In this document: positions 46,751-55,509 of the stretch, piece by piece
How positions within the stretch are numbered: position 1 is the first letter of the stretch
Layout of the letters: the number at the start of each line of letters is the position of its first letter
NCBI RefSeq assembly: GCF_001413955.1
Contig: NZ_LCTZ01000002.1
Location: 3,947,501-4,011,500 of the forward strand
Direction of reading: 5' to 3'
From: Flagellimonas eckloniae
GTDB lineage: Bacteria; Bacteroidota; Bacteroidia; Flavobacteriales; Flavobacteriaceae
Length of the DNA stretch: 64,000 bases
Position numbers and translations under genes: made by a program
Notes under the pieces: model-generated
Databases searched by the model: none
What the model saw: only the letters and a program-made list of their open reading frames with translations
What the model was told of the DNA's origin: nothing

Positions 46751-47090
46751 TATTTATTCTTTGTGTGTTCGTTTGAAATGATTTCATATGTAGCATAGTT
46801 GCCCAGCCTAATATCGTTCCCAAAATAACGAGCGGCGAGACTTTCTATACTATTTACTCTTTTGCAATACTGCCCATTGTCGATGGTTCCTCCAAACAAA
46901 GCTCCCAAAGCGTCCATTGCCTAATGGCCGCACTTCCTGTATGTAGCCAAAAGCCTGGTCCTTCTGCCAGATATTCGCTCGCGGGAGCATCATGGGACAT
47001 TCTATGGGTATTATCCTGCCCTTGTACTGACAAGGTCAACAGTATTAGATTAAAGAGCAATACCGATTTTTTCTGTTTCATTTTATGCAC
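46750..47090 (-). pseudogene. decayed, frameshifted glycoside hydrolase remnant (GH95-like start)
   Basis: A short frame begins with a good signal peptide (MKQKKSVLLFNLILLTLSVQG) and DAPASEY, then loses sense. The frame shifted by one base reads EVRPLGNGRFG, and a third frame continues ALFGGTIDNGQY. Spliced together, PLGNGRFG-ALFGGT matches the N-terminal signature of GH95 enzymes (LPxGNGRLGAMVFGG). The third frame runs on for about 35 codons (ARYFGNDIRLGNYATYEII) to a TAA at 46750-46752 that overlaps the GH116 start. A GH95 enzyme has over 700 residues, so most of the gene is gone. Family assignment is tentative. Confidence 0.55.
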
Positions 47091-47114
47091 TACAAAAAGG
47101 GTTTGTGAATGGAG

Positions 47115-48722
47115 CTATTCTTTTGCTATAGCGCTGCCCCACCAATCATCATTGGGTTTCCAATCTGGTAATAACATCTTCTGACGTTGATTTTCCAATC
47201 TTGGCATCAAAATATTCTTATGGCTTTCCAAGCGCTCTTGTCTAGCTTTTTCATCCCATTCCGTATCTACCTCCGCATAATGTGTATCCATTTCTTTTAG
47301 CCAATCCATCAACTCTTTTTTCATCTCAAGGGCCAAGGTTTTATTTCCCATTAAAGTGTTATTTCGTTCGCCTAAATCGTTCTTCAAGTTATATAACTCT
47401 TGATGGTTATCTTCCCAATAGTGTATGAGCTTCCAATCACCTTTGCGAATAATGGAAACTGGTTCGCCACCCTGATTGCCATAGTGCGGGTAATGCCAGT
47501 ATAGTGAACGTTCTTCTATGGTATCACCCTTTAAAAGAGGCTCAAGGCTTTTACCATCTGCATGGACCTCTGGCAATAGTGGAATATCGGCAAGATCCAA
47601 TAGTGTAGGGAATAGGTCCGCGCCCGATACGGGCACTGCATTCCTTCTCTTTTGTTCCATCCAGGGCACATGGATAAAGTAAGGGACACGAATACCACCC
47701 TCCCATTGATACCCTTTTCCTCCTCTCAACTGTAGCATATTGGAGGAGTAATTATCGCCTGAAGTAACGCCACCATTATCCGAAGTAAACACCACTATGG
47801 TGTTCTTTTCCAATCCCAGTTCCTTCAACGTATTGAGCACACTGCCCACAGCTTCGTCTACTTGTTCTATCAAACCTGCATATACTGGGTTGTCCTGATA
47901 TTTTCTTGCAGGCAGTATCCGTTCCATCTCAAATCCCTTTTCAGCAATGCCCATGCTATCGGCTTTATCTCTATATTTTTTCCACTTAGCCTGGCTAGTC
48001 TGTATGGGAGAATGCACCGCATAAAACGAGAGATAGGCCAAAAAAGTGGAATCTTTTTGTGCATGGATGAATTTGGAAGTTTCCTTGGCCAACTTCATTG
48101 ACATTGACATTCCCTGTTCACCTTCATCATCTTGCATATAGGGATTATTGAAGGGAGAGAAATAACCACCACTGTATGGGCCGCCCCTTTCATACCCACC
48201 TTGATTAATATCAAATCCATGGTTTGTGGGTAATGATCGGTTTTTTTCACTCCCCAAATGCCATTTGCCTGCAAAGAACGTAGCATAGCCATTATCTTTT
48301 AAAACCTCAGGTAAGACAATATCAGCTTGATCCAGATGATGATTAAATTCTGGGGGCAACAATTTTGTGTGGCGGTTGAGGGCTTTCCAAAGTTGACCAG
48401 ATTTAGCACCATCATACTGTGTAAGTCCATGTCTTGCGGTAAACTGTCCGTTGAGCAGGCTTGCCCTTGAAGGAGTGCAAACGGCACAAGTGGCATAACC
48501 ATTGGTGAAAACAGTACTCTTATCCGCCAGGTTGTCTATGTTGGGAGTCTCATAGTATTCACTTCCCATTACCCCCAAATCAGCGTAGCCTAAATCGTCA
48601 ACCACAATAAAGAGAATATTGGGCTTTTTAATGTTTTCAATAGTTTTTTGGGCCTCCTTACAGGAACATAATAACAAAAGACCTAAAGCGAGATTGATTA
48701 ATGTTTTGTTTAATGTATTCAC
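47115..48722 (-). CDS. S1-family sulfatase, lipoprotein
   Basis: A 535-residue sulfatase when started at the GTG complementary to 48720-48722. That start gives a good signal ending LLLLCSC and lies 10 bases after the GH97 stop; a longer frame would overlap GH97. Motifs: FIVVDDLGYADLGVMG, AVCTPSRASLLNG (Cys82), AGKWHLGSE and TSDNGGVTSGDNYSS. It is followed by the GH95-like remnant and GH116. Confidence 0.88.
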   Translation of the reverse strand: MNTLNKTLINLALGLLLLCSCKEAQKTIENIKKPNILFIVVDDLGYADLGVMGSEYYETPNIDNLADKSTVFTNGYATCAVCTPSRASLLNGQFTARHGLTQYDGAKSGQLWKALNRHTKLLPPEFNHHLDQADIVLPEVLKDNGYATFFAGKWHLGSEKNRSLPTNHGFDINQGGYERGGPYSGGYFSPFNNPYMQDDEGEQGMSMSMKLAKETSKFIHAQKDSTFLAYLSFYAVHSPIQTSQAKWKKYRDKADSMGIAEKGFEMERILPARKYQDNPVYAGLIEQVDEAVGSVLNTLKELGLEKNTIVVFTSDNGGVTSGDNYSSNMLQLRGGKGYQWEGGIRVPYFIHVPWMEQKRRNAVPVSGADLFPTLLDLADIPLLPEVHADGKSLEPLLKGDTIEERSLYWHYPHYGNQGGEPVSIIRKGDWKLIHYWEDNHQELYNLKNDLGERNNTLMGNKTLALEMKKELMDWLKEMDTHYAEVDTEWDEKARQERLESHKNILMPRLENQRQKMLLPDWKPNDDWWGSAIAKE

Positions 48723-48732
48723 TTGATTGTTT

Positions 48733-50679
48733 TTACTTATTTGTTGAAGGCCTAATCCACATACAATGACCTCCACCCGGAGCTATTTTGGCTTTTACAA
48801 TATCGCCCTTTTTAGCTGTCCCTGTCCTTACCTGATATGCTTCTGGATTGGTAACACAATGTGTTTCATCCGTATCTTCATAATAGGTGACATCGTATGT
48901 CACTCCATCTTTAAGAAAGTCAAGAGGTATGTTTAGGACACCACCTTTTTGGTCATGTACGGAGCCTACAAACCACTCGCCATTATGACTTCTGGCCGTT
49001 GTAATATATTCTCCCATTTTAGCATTTAGAACACGGCTTTCATCCCATTTTCCAATGGGTAATTTTTGGATAAACTCGAACAAGTCGGCTTTTTCCATAT
49101 AAGCTTCCGGTGCATCCGTAATACATACAAGACCGGCATAAATGATCAAGGTTCTGGCGGCTTCTGATGTTACTGTGGATATGTAGGAGCCCTGTTCTCT
49201 TGGTCCTTTTTCCCGTTCACCCCTATTAATTCCGGTTAGGTCAAAGGCTCCATTATTCATATCCAACGGACCCTGTATTGCATTGATCAGGGCCATTTTT
49301 ACAAAGGCTTCCGGCGTGAATGCTGCACGCCTATCTTGCTGTGCATGGCAATACTCTTTGGAAACCGCATTGGGATATGTCCTTTCAATTCCTGTCATCG
49401 GTACTGGGCCATCATGAAAATCCATAAGTAAATGACTTTCTGCGCCTTTTTGGACAGCCATCCTGGTGAACTTGGCATTGTCACCCATAAATCCATACTT
49501 CATTCCCTTCATTCCCAGTGATTCGTAGTATGGAAAAAGCTCGTCATTACCATACGAACCATGCCTATTGTCATAATAAAGCAAAAGATCTGTACCCATG
49601 TCATTGGCATAGTCTATGACTTCTTGCAAGTTCAAATGATCAGAAAGCTCAAAATGACCTTTTGATACATGTTTGTACCAGAAGTCATCAATTAAGAAGT
49701 ACCCTATGCCCATCTCCTTTTGAAAATCAATGAAGCGTTTGTAGCTCTCCGTAGTAATTCCGTACTGAAATCCATCATCTGCGGTATAGCCGTGCACCCG
49801 CCAGTCCCAAAGCGTTATTCCGGGTTTGACCCAGGAATCGTCTTCCAAAGCCAATGGTGCAGCAAGATTCATAGTAACCGGGTTGACCACCAGGTCCCCG
49901 ACTTTGTCATTGACCAAAATCACCCGCCATGGAGTAATCAGTTTGCCACCTTCCAATTCTGTCTTATGCGAAGAAACCAACGAACCTCTTTCTTCATCAT
50001 AACCGATTTTCATTGACTCAAACCCTTTTGCGGAAAACAGATCTGATTCCAAAAGGGATAGGTATGGCGTATTGGGCTGTTCCACTATAATAGGAATGTA
50101 AATTTTCAGTTTTTCGCCTACTGTATTATGTGCTTCTTTAGCATTGGGCATCACTGCTTTTTTATATTCATCCAATTCCAATGGGCCTAAAGGCTCATGC
50201 TCCCTGTTTGCGGAATAGATAACCTGACCACTATTCAATTGGTACTGGCATAAAAATGTAGCCTGATCTTCTTCCTTATAGTCTTCTATTTCATATCGAA
50301 GGCCAACTCCTTGATCGTACAAACGGACATAGAGTTTCGTTTTGACTTGATTGTATTCTACATCCAGCATCAACTCGTTATAGTTATCATTAAATTCACT
50401 GAACTGCCCCCATGTAGGTTTCCATTTGCTGTTTTCAGACCTATTTTGGACTGCCATGATTTTGGCTGACTTATCAGGAAAAATGGAAAACTCTGAAGGT
50501 TTGACTAGAGTATCCCCCATTGACAATAAAGAATATGTAATCTTCCCTTCCAAATTATGTATAACCACGGCTATTTTATCATTTGGTGAATTGATTTGAA
50601 AGGTGCTTTCTTTTTGATTGCAGCCCTGAAGTAGCATGACTACAATCAAGATTAAAAAGAATTTATTTTTTAGTTCCAT
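48733..50679 (-). CDS. GH97-family alpha-glycosidase lipoprotein
   Basis: A 648-residue enzyme. The signal ends VMLLQGC (Cys20). An N-terminal beta-super-sandwich (SPNDKIAVVIHNLEGKITYSL) leads into a TIM barrel with IDDFWYKHVSKGH, DLLLYYDNRHGSYG, LLMDFHDGPVPMTGIERTYPN and a C-terminal beta-domain. GH97 holds both retaining alpha-galactosidases and inverting alpha-glucosidases; the Asp in MDFHDG fits a retaining nucleophile, so alpha-galactosidase activity is favoured but unproven. It is the first intact gene of the sulfatase cluster. Confidence 0.88.
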   Translation of the reverse strand: MELKNKFFLILIVVMLLQGCNQKESTFQINSPNDKIAVVIHNLEGKITYSLLSMGDTLVKPSEFSIFPDKSAKIMAVQNRSENSKWKPTWGQFSEFNDNYNELMLDVEYNQVKTKLYVRLYDQGVGLRYEIEDYKEEDQATFLCQYQLNSGQVIYSANREHEPLGPLELDEYKKAVMPNAKEAHNTVGEKLKIYIPIIVEQPNTPYLSLLESDLFSAKGFESMKIGYDEERGSLVSSHKTELEGGKLITPWRVILVNDKVGDLVVNPVTMNLAAPLALEDDSWVKPGITLWDWRVHGYTADDGFQYGITTESYKRFIDFQKEMGIGYFLIDDFWYKHVSKGHFELSDHLNLQEVIDYANDMGTDLLLYYDNRHGSYGNDELFPYYESLGMKGMKYGFMGDNAKFTRMAVQKGAESHLLMDFHDGPVPMTGIERTYPNAVSKEYCHAQQDRRAAFTPEAFVKMALINAIQGPLDMNNGAFDLTGINRGEREKGPREQGSYISTVTSEAARTLIIYAGLVCITDAPEAYMEKADLFEFIQKLPIGKWDESRVLNAKMGEYITTARSHNGEWFVGSVHDQKGGVLNIPLDFLKDGVTYDVTYYEDTDETHCVTNPEAYQVRTGTAKKGDIVKAKIAPGGGHCMWIRPSTNK

Positions 50680-50724
50680 ATTTCTAATAATTGGTAAATA
50701 GCTTGTCTCTGTTATCTAGGGATC

Positions 50725-50948
50725 TCAGCATCTACCTATTCTTGCCAGTTTATCAATATTTGGGGTGTTGATATTATTTTGATATCCCATATAGCCAACA
50801 TCTGAATACACTAAATCATCCACTAGTATAAAAACAATATTTGGGCGGTTCTCCTTATGCTCTTCTACCTCAGAAACTTTTGGTTTTCCCTTGCATGCAA
50901 ATGCCAACAAAAAAGCAAAAAAACCTGTGGCTTTAATTTTTTAAACAT
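50725..50948 (-). pseudogene. truncated, frameshifted S1 sulfatase remnant
   Basis: A frame of about 61 codons reads ACKGKPK, then RPNIVFILVDDLVYSDVGYMG and TPNIDKLARIG, the unmistakable first 60 residues of an S1 sulfatase, and stops at TGA (50725-50727) before the CxPSR active site. The ATG at 50946-50948 is out of frame; one added A in the run AAAAAA after ATGTTT would restore a lipoprotein signal leading into LLAFACKGK. So the gene has both a homopolymer frameshift and a C-terminal truncation. It lies directly upstream of GH97 on the same strand. Confidence 0.8.
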
Positions 50949-51389
50949 ATTGGTTGTATGGTTGTTATTTTTTGGGATTAAATACATTAATGTACTGGGA
51001 TTAAGTTTGGTCTGAGCTAAAATTAATGTTAGCGCGAATGTTTTACCACCTAAAAAGGCGCTAATGGCAATACTTTTTTTGCCTCTTTTGTTGAATACAT
51101 AAAATTTTTCATCCTATATTGATGATTGATGAATAATTGATTGCTGTTCTTGATATAGTTTCAATGGGATTTCAATCTTTGCTGGTCTAGAGCACCTATA
51201 AACTCAATACCAAAACATAGACTTATCAATTTAATATAATAAAAAAGATAAAACTAAATGATTTTACCCTTCCTTACAAAGTTCCACCTTATTCCAAAAA
51301 AGAAGCGAGCTTCATTTTGAAACTCGCTTGATCTTCCACTTTTTGTGGTTGTTTGGAACCTTCATTTTCAGGATAACTTTATAAATTGA
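50949..51389. other. 441-bp intergenic region between the sulfatase cluster and the NmrA gene
   Basis: No gene was recognised on either strand. The right part holds the terminator of the NmrA-type gene (51296-51329). The left part must contain the promoter of the sulfatase cluster, but I could not find a convincing TAnnTTTG element on the minus strand. The stretch is AT-rich with no repeat of note. Confidence 0.5.
51296..51329 (-). terminator. rho-independent terminator of the NmrA-type gene
   Basis: Read leftward, AAGCGAG and CTCGCTT (complement of 51323-51329 and 51303-51309) form a 7-bp stem with a 13-base loop, followed by CTTTTTT. It is 60 bases past the stop of the gene at 51390. Confidence 0.75.
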
Positions 51390-52265
51390 CTATTTTGAAA
51401 TAAACTTATTCCGGATTACGTCCGCAAGGGTTGTTGGTGTATGCGCGTCATGGGTTCGAGGTGTCGCATAGGCACCATTGGGATCTCCCAAAGCTCTATA
51501 GAGGTCGACCAATTCTTTCTGTACGATATCATTGGCACCAAAATCGGCGAATTGATTTTTTATATCACCATAGGTCACTTGCTTGTATACAACCTCTTGC
51601 TGTAATTCTTCCGAGAAAATATCCGCCGCTTCCTTTAGGTTAATGTTGCGCGGTCCCATAATATTTCTGGTCCATTGCCCTGCCCAATGCTTGTCTATAA
51701 GGTATTCCGTAGCTATATCCCCAATATCATCAGCACTGATGAAAGGAATATCATGATCCGTAGCATAAGGAAAGGAGAAATAACCTTTTTCAAGGATGTC
51801 ATTCTTTTGTAATAAGAAGTTTTCCATAAAATAGCCAGGTCTTAAGAAAACCACATTGGATGCCACCTCTTTGAAAGCTCTTTCCATAGTGCCCACATAA
51901 GTCACCGTTCCCAGGTTATCGGAAGCTCCGGCACCGAGGGAAGAAATGGCAACCACACGGGGTATATTGTTCTCTTTAATGGCAGCTACCCCAGCAGCGA
52001 TAATGTCATTATACCACGCTTTTAAACTTGTAACCCCAAGTGCTGGAGGTACAAGCCAGAATAGCGCATCTGCCCCTTTTGTGTGTGCAACTACCTGTTC
52101 CATGTTACTCATATCCACTTCGTGCGAAGATGAATTTGGGATGTTCAAATTTTTTAAAGCATCCAGCTTGTTTCCTAATAATATAACAGAATGACCTGCT
52201 GATGCTACTTTTTTTGCGATTCGGCTGCCTACATTACCTGCTGCAGCCCCGATTGCTATTTTCAT
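51390..52265 (-). CDS. NmrA-type NAD(P)-binding oxidoreductase
   Basis: A 291-residue Rossmann protein. The ATG at 52263-52265 was chosen because MKIAIGAAAGNVGSRIAKKV is the nucleotide-binding start; the frame extends further upstream only into the next gene. FWLVPPALG and VVAISSLGAGA follow the pattern of NmrA/quinone-reductase-like atypical SDRs, which lack the classical YxxxK. It starts 4 bases after the SnoaL-like gene ends, so the two form a leftward pair opposite the HxlR regulator. Substrate unknown; a second member of the same family lies at 59976. Confidence 0.8.
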   Translation of the reverse strand: MKIAIGAAAGNVGSRIAKKVASAGHSVILLGNKLDALKNLNIPNSSSHEVDMSNMEQVVAHTKGADALFWLVPPALGVTSLKAWYNDIIAAGVAAIKENNIPRVVAISSLGAGASDNLGTVTYVGTMERAFKEVASNVVFLRPGYFMENFLLQKNDILEKGYFSFPYATDHDIPFISADDIGDIATEYLIDKHWAGQWTRNIMGPRNINLKEAADIFSEELQQEVVYKQVTYGDIKNQFADFGANDIVQKELVDLYRALGDPNGAYATPRTHDAHTPTTLADVIRNKFISK

Positions 52266-52269
52266 GATG

Positions 52270-52815
52270 TTACTTTTTTGATTTATCGTTAAACATTTTA
52301 TTGACCTCTTTATGGTCTCCCATAGCGGATACCGCCAGAGGGTTCCAATACTCTTTATAATGGATGATTTTTCCATTCTTGAGTAGTATACGAGCGACAT
52401 AGTCTTGCTTGTATAATTGATTCGTCGATGGGATAACCACTTCCCCATGGAATTCCGCCCATACGACATGGTTTTGTGATGGATAGCTCTTCACCTGTGA
52501 GAAGACGATATCCGGCATATTTGCAAGAGCACCTTTCAAATAATTACCGTACTGCGTTTTATCCAGTTTAGATGGCGTACCCAACGAATGGGCATAAGGA
52601 TATTCAATAATGGCGTCTTCATGAAAAAGCTCAAGTACGTTTTCAGTACCCAGATTGAAGGCTTCCAATAGATTCTGAACTATTTTTTCTTCATCTATAG
52701 TCAAGGTCTTGTTATTCGTTTCGATTTGTCCTTTTTGGGACTGGACCGAATACGTTGTTGTCAGAAATACTGCAATTAATATTGCCAGTATCGGGTTGAA
52801 TGTTTTTGTTTCCAT
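52270..52815 (-). CDS. SnoaL-like / NTF2-fold secreted protein
   Basis: A 181-residue protein with start ATG at 52813-52815, giving a signal peptide ending YSVQS. The body has the SnoaL/ketosteroid-isomerase-like pattern: VQNLLEAFNLGTENVLELFHEDAIIEYPYA, VWAEFHGEV and a C-terminal IHYKEYWNPLA. Such proteins bind or isomerise small hydrophobic molecules; no specific role can be given. It is divergent from HxlR with a 120-base promoter region, which makes it the likely target of that regulator. Confidence 0.72.
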   Translation of the reverse strand: METKTFNPILAILIAVFLTTTYSVQSQKGQIETNNKTLTIDEEKIVQNLLEAFNLGTENVLELFHEDAIIEYPYAHSLGTPSKLDKTQYGNYLKGALANMPDIVFSQVKSYPSQNHVVWAEFHGEVVIPSTNQLYKQDYVARILLKNGKIIHYKEYWNPLAVSAMGDHKEVNKMFNDKSKK

Positions 52816-52882
52816 CGTATTATTTTTTAAATTTCTACTTATTTCCACAAATTTATGTGCTATACTTGTATCGCACAAGAGG

Positions 52883-52910
52883 GCACTGAATAGTGCATAG
52901 CTTACTTTTG
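52883..52910 (+). promoter_or_regulatory. dyad and -7 box in the HxlR/SnoaL intergenic region
   Basis: GCACT (52883-52887) and AGTGC (52892-52896) form a short inverted repeat with a 4-base centre. Six bases further is TACTTTTG (52903-52910), a match to the TAnnTTTG -7 element toward HxlR. No TTG lies at the right distance upstream. The dyad is a plausible HxlR operator next to its own promoter. Confidence 0.35.
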
Positions 52911-52935
52911 GGTAGTAAATGAATAAACAATAGTA

Positions 52936-53340
52936 ATGGAAGCTGAAAAAAAAATAAAAAAAATTTCGTATTTGGAATCTTTGAGTGCCAGAACCGTTTT
53001 TGATGAGAACTGTATCATACAAGTATCCTTTGCTTTGATAGCGGATAAATGGACTTTATTGATTTTAACTACACTGATGCAAGGGACAAAACGAAATAGC
53101 GATTTACAAAAACAGGTCATTGGTATTTCACCCAAAATGTTGTCACAGACACTAAAAACCTTATTGAAATATGGAATGATCTCACGAAAGGTATATCCCG
53201 AAGTGCCGCCACGAGTAGAATATACCTTAACCGAGTTTGGAAAAAGTCTTGTGGAGCCATTGTCCAGTTTTTACGATTGGTCGGTGGATTGGGAGGATAG
53301 ACTTCGTACCATTTACAAGAAAACCAAAGGGAAAAAATGA
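52936..53340 (+). CDS. HxlR-family winged-helix regulator
   Basis: A 134-residue DNA-binding protein. The HxlR core is visible: ENCIIQVSFALIADKWTLLIL, LQKQVIGISPKMLSQTLKTLLKYGMISR (recognition helix) and VEYTLTEFGKSL. Cys26 sits where many HxlR regulators have a redox- or quinone-reactive cysteine. It faces the SnoaL-like and NmrA-type genes, the classic arrangement for local control of an oxidoreductase by an electrophile sensor. Confidence 0.88.
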   Translation: MEAEKKIKKISYLESLSARTVFDENCIIQVSFALIADKWTLLILTTLMQGTKRNSDLQKQVIGISPKMLSQTLKTLLKYGMISRKVYPEVPPRVEYTLTEFGKSLVEPLSSFYDWSVDWEDRLRTIYKKTKGKK

Positions 53341-53371
53341 GTTTATGCTCAAGGGCAGGTGAATTTAAAAG

Positions 53372-54337
53372 TCATTTACTGGTTGCCTGCCTAAAGTATG
53401 GGGAATCGTCCCAACTAATTTTTTTGTAGTTGCTTATTTCCCTACAACTTTCTGGAATGGAATTCCAAATGGCATCTTTTAATTTCTCAAGTATGAGGGT
53501 CTTTGAAAAACTTTGGGAAACTACCAAGCTAATTTCCCTGACCGGTCTTGGGTTTTTGAAAGGTTTAATAAGATGTTTGTTCTTTTCATGTAAAATTGAT
53601 AATTCAGGTATGATAGCATAACCCAAATCTGCACGAACCAAATTTTTTAATGTTTCAATCGAGGTAACATCAAAATTAAACTGTTCCATCTTTTTCTTCC
53701 CTTCCTTAATATCGCAAATATTCAATAGTTGTGCATTGTAGCAAAACTCTTCCTTTAATAACAGTAGTTCCGAATAATCTTTTTTTTGATACGTATAAAA
53801 TTCTTCATTTGATGAAGAATGGCTAGGATTCAAATAAGCAACAAATTGCTCGTTAAAAATCGAGAATTCCTTTAGGTTATTATTCCCAGTAGGGGTAGCC
53901 ATTAATGCGATATCGATGCTCCCATTTTCCAAAGATTCCATAAGTCCGACGGTAGAGGTTTCTTCAATAATGAAGTTTACCTTGGGCATGGATTTTTTGA
54001 TGTTGTCTATTGCCAAGGGAATTAGATAAGGGGATAGGGTTATGACAACCCCCAATTTTATCGTTCCCTGTAAAAGGTTCTTTTTTTCGATGATGAATTC
54101 GCGGATGTGATCAGCATCCTTCAAAAGCTTTCTTGCTTTAACAATGATTTCCTCACCCATTGCTGTGGGCTTTAAAGGAACTTTTGTTCTGTCGAATAGT
54201 TGTATTCCTATTTCCTCTTCCAGTTTTTTCAATTGAATGGTAAGACCTGGTTGTGATACAACGCATGCTTCGGCAGCTCTTCCAAAGTGGCGCTCCTCAT
54301 CCAGGGCTACAATATATTTTAATTGCTGCAAGGTCAT
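53372..54337 (-). CDS. oxyR: OxyR-type LysR regulator (peroxide sensor)
   Basis: A 321-residue LTTR. The N-terminal HTH is typical (LKYIVALDEERHFGRAAEACVVSQPGLTIQLKKLE). In the effector domain Cys199 and Cys208 (KEEFCYNAQLLNIC) have the same eight-residue spacing as the disulfide pair of E. coli OxyR and, by my count, the same residue numbers. It is divergent from the alpha/beta hydrolase and OsmC genes, the latter a natural peroxide-response target. The ORF ends 31 bases from the convergent HxlR gene. Confidence 0.85.
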   Translation of the reverse strand: MTLQQLKYIVALDEERHFGRAAEACVVSQPGLTIQLKKLEEEIGIQLFDRTKVPLKPTAMGEEIIVKARKLLKDADHIREFIIEKKNLLQGTIKLGVVITLSPYLIPLAIDNIKKSMPKVNFIIEETSTVGLMESLENGSIDIALMATPTGNNNLKEFSIFNEQFVAYLNPSHSSSNEEFYTYQKKDYSELLLLKEEFCYNAQLLNICDIKEGKKKMEQFNFDVTSIETLKNLVRADLGYAIIPELSILHEKNKHLIKPFKNPRPVREISLVVSQSFSKTLILEKLKDAIWNSIPESCREISNYKKISWDDSPYFRQATSK

Positions 54338-54353
54338 AATTATAATTTTAATT

Positions 54354-54382
54354 AATCAAATATAAAAATTATTAATTTGATT
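54354..54382. promoter_or_regulatory. inverted repeat between oxyR and the hydrolase, likely OxyR operator
   Basis: AATCAAAT (54354-54361) and ATTTGATT (54375-54382) are perfect 8-bp arms around 13 AT-rich bases. The right arm covers the -33 TTG of the rightward promoter. LysR-type proteins bind such dyads in divergent regions; the assignment to this OxyR is by position. Confidence 0.55.
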
Positions 54383-54407
54383 TATGAAGTTATCGACAGT
54401 ACGTTTG
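54377..54407 (+). promoter_or_regulatory. Bacteroidota-type promoter of the hydrolase-osmC pair
   Basis: TTG at 54377-54379 and TACGTTTG at 54400-54407 fit the -33/-7 consensus with a 20-base spacer, 43 bases before the hydrolase ATG. Confidence 0.65.
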
Positions 54408-54450
54408 TACCAGAATTTAAAACAAATAGTAACAATTAAAATTTTTAAAA

Positions 54451-55473
54451 ATGAAAAAAGTAATGATTACAGCAGCAATGGCACTAACATCTTTGTTAAA
54501 TGCACAAATTGAAACCACTTTAAGTGGTAATTATGGAGTTGAAAAAGAAACCAGAGAGTTTCTTAAAGCGGTCCATAGCAATGATGGTCCACAGATTTAT
54601 GAGTTATCTATTGAAGAAGCCCGTAATGTTTTGATAGGAGCCCAAACAGGAGATTATGAAAAATTCCCTGTAGATGTTACTGAAAAAGAAATCGCCCAAG
54701 ATGGTATTTCAGTTACTCTTAGAATTGTAAAACCCAAAAACAGTAGTGAAGAACTGCCGGTTCTGATGTATTTCCACGGAGGTGGCTGGATTTTGGGGAA
54801 TGATTTTACACATGACCGTTTAGTAAGGGAATTGGCCGTTGGTGGAAATGTAGCGGTGGTTTTTGTAAACTATACACCAACGCCAGAAGCGGTATACCCC
54901 CAAGGAAATGAAGAAGCTTATGCCGCGACTAAATGGATAAAAGAACATGGACAATCCTTAGGAATAAATACCGATAAAATTGGGGTGGCAGGAGATAGCG
55001 TTGGAGGTAATATGGCCATTGCCGTTACTCTAATGTCCAAAGCGCGAAAAGGACCTAAAATTGATTTTCAAGTGTTGTTTTATCCCGTTACGGATGACAA
55101 TTATAATACCACCTCTTACCAACAATTTGCAAACGGCCATTTCTTGACCTTAAACGCAATGATTTGGTTTTGGGATGCCTACGCCCCCGACAAAAGTGTC
55201 AGAAGTCAGATTACGGCGACGCCTCTAAATGCGACCTTGGAAGAACTGAAAGGATTACCTGAAGCATTGGTCATTACAGCGGAAAATGATGTGTTGCGGG
55301 ATGAGGGAGAAGCCTATGCAAAAAAATTGAATGCTGCCGGTGTAAAAGTAACGGCGACGAGATATGTAGGCACCATACATGATTTTGTCATGTTAAACCC
55401 CATTACCAATACACCTGCTCCGAGAGCAGCAATAAAACAGGCTACACAGGCCATTAAAGCAAAATTGCACTAA
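54451..55473 (+). CDS. secreted alpha/beta hydrolase, HSL-type esterase
   Basis: A 340-residue esterase. The signal peptide ends LLNAQ, so the enzyme is exported. The oxyanion motif is YFHGGGWILGN (residues 107-117), the nucleophile Ser183 lies in GDSVGGN, and Asp280 (TAENDVLRDEG) and His310 (GTIHDFVM) complete the triad. This is the hormone-sensitive-lipase-like family, often active on short acyl or aryl esters. It has its own promoter beside the OxyR operator and is followed after 36 bases by osmC. Confidence 0.85.
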   Translation: MKKVMITAAMALTSLLNAQIETTLSGNYGVEKETREFLKAVHSNDGPQIYELSIEEARNVLIGAQTGDYEKFPVDVTEKEIAQDGISVTLRIVKPKNSSEELPVLMYFHGGGWILGNDFTHDRLVRELAVGGNVAVVFVNYTPTPEAVYPQGNEEAYAATKWIKEHGQSLGINTDKIGVAGDSVGGNMAIAVTLMSKARKGPKIDFQVLFYPVTDDNYNTTSYQQFANGHFLTLNAMIWFWDAYAPDKSVRSQITATPLNATLEELKGLPEALVITAENDVLRDEGEAYAKKLNAAGVKVTATRYVGTIHDFVMLNPITNTPAPRAAIKQATQAIKAKLH

Positions 55474-55509
55474 GAATTAAATAATGTATAATTTAAAAAA
55501 GTAAAAAAC

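Noticed and set aside
53354..53391. GGCAGG ... CCTGCC inverted repeat at the HxlR/OxyR junction
   Set aside because: Only 6 bp with a 26-base loop, and it runs into the OxyR coding end; likely chance.
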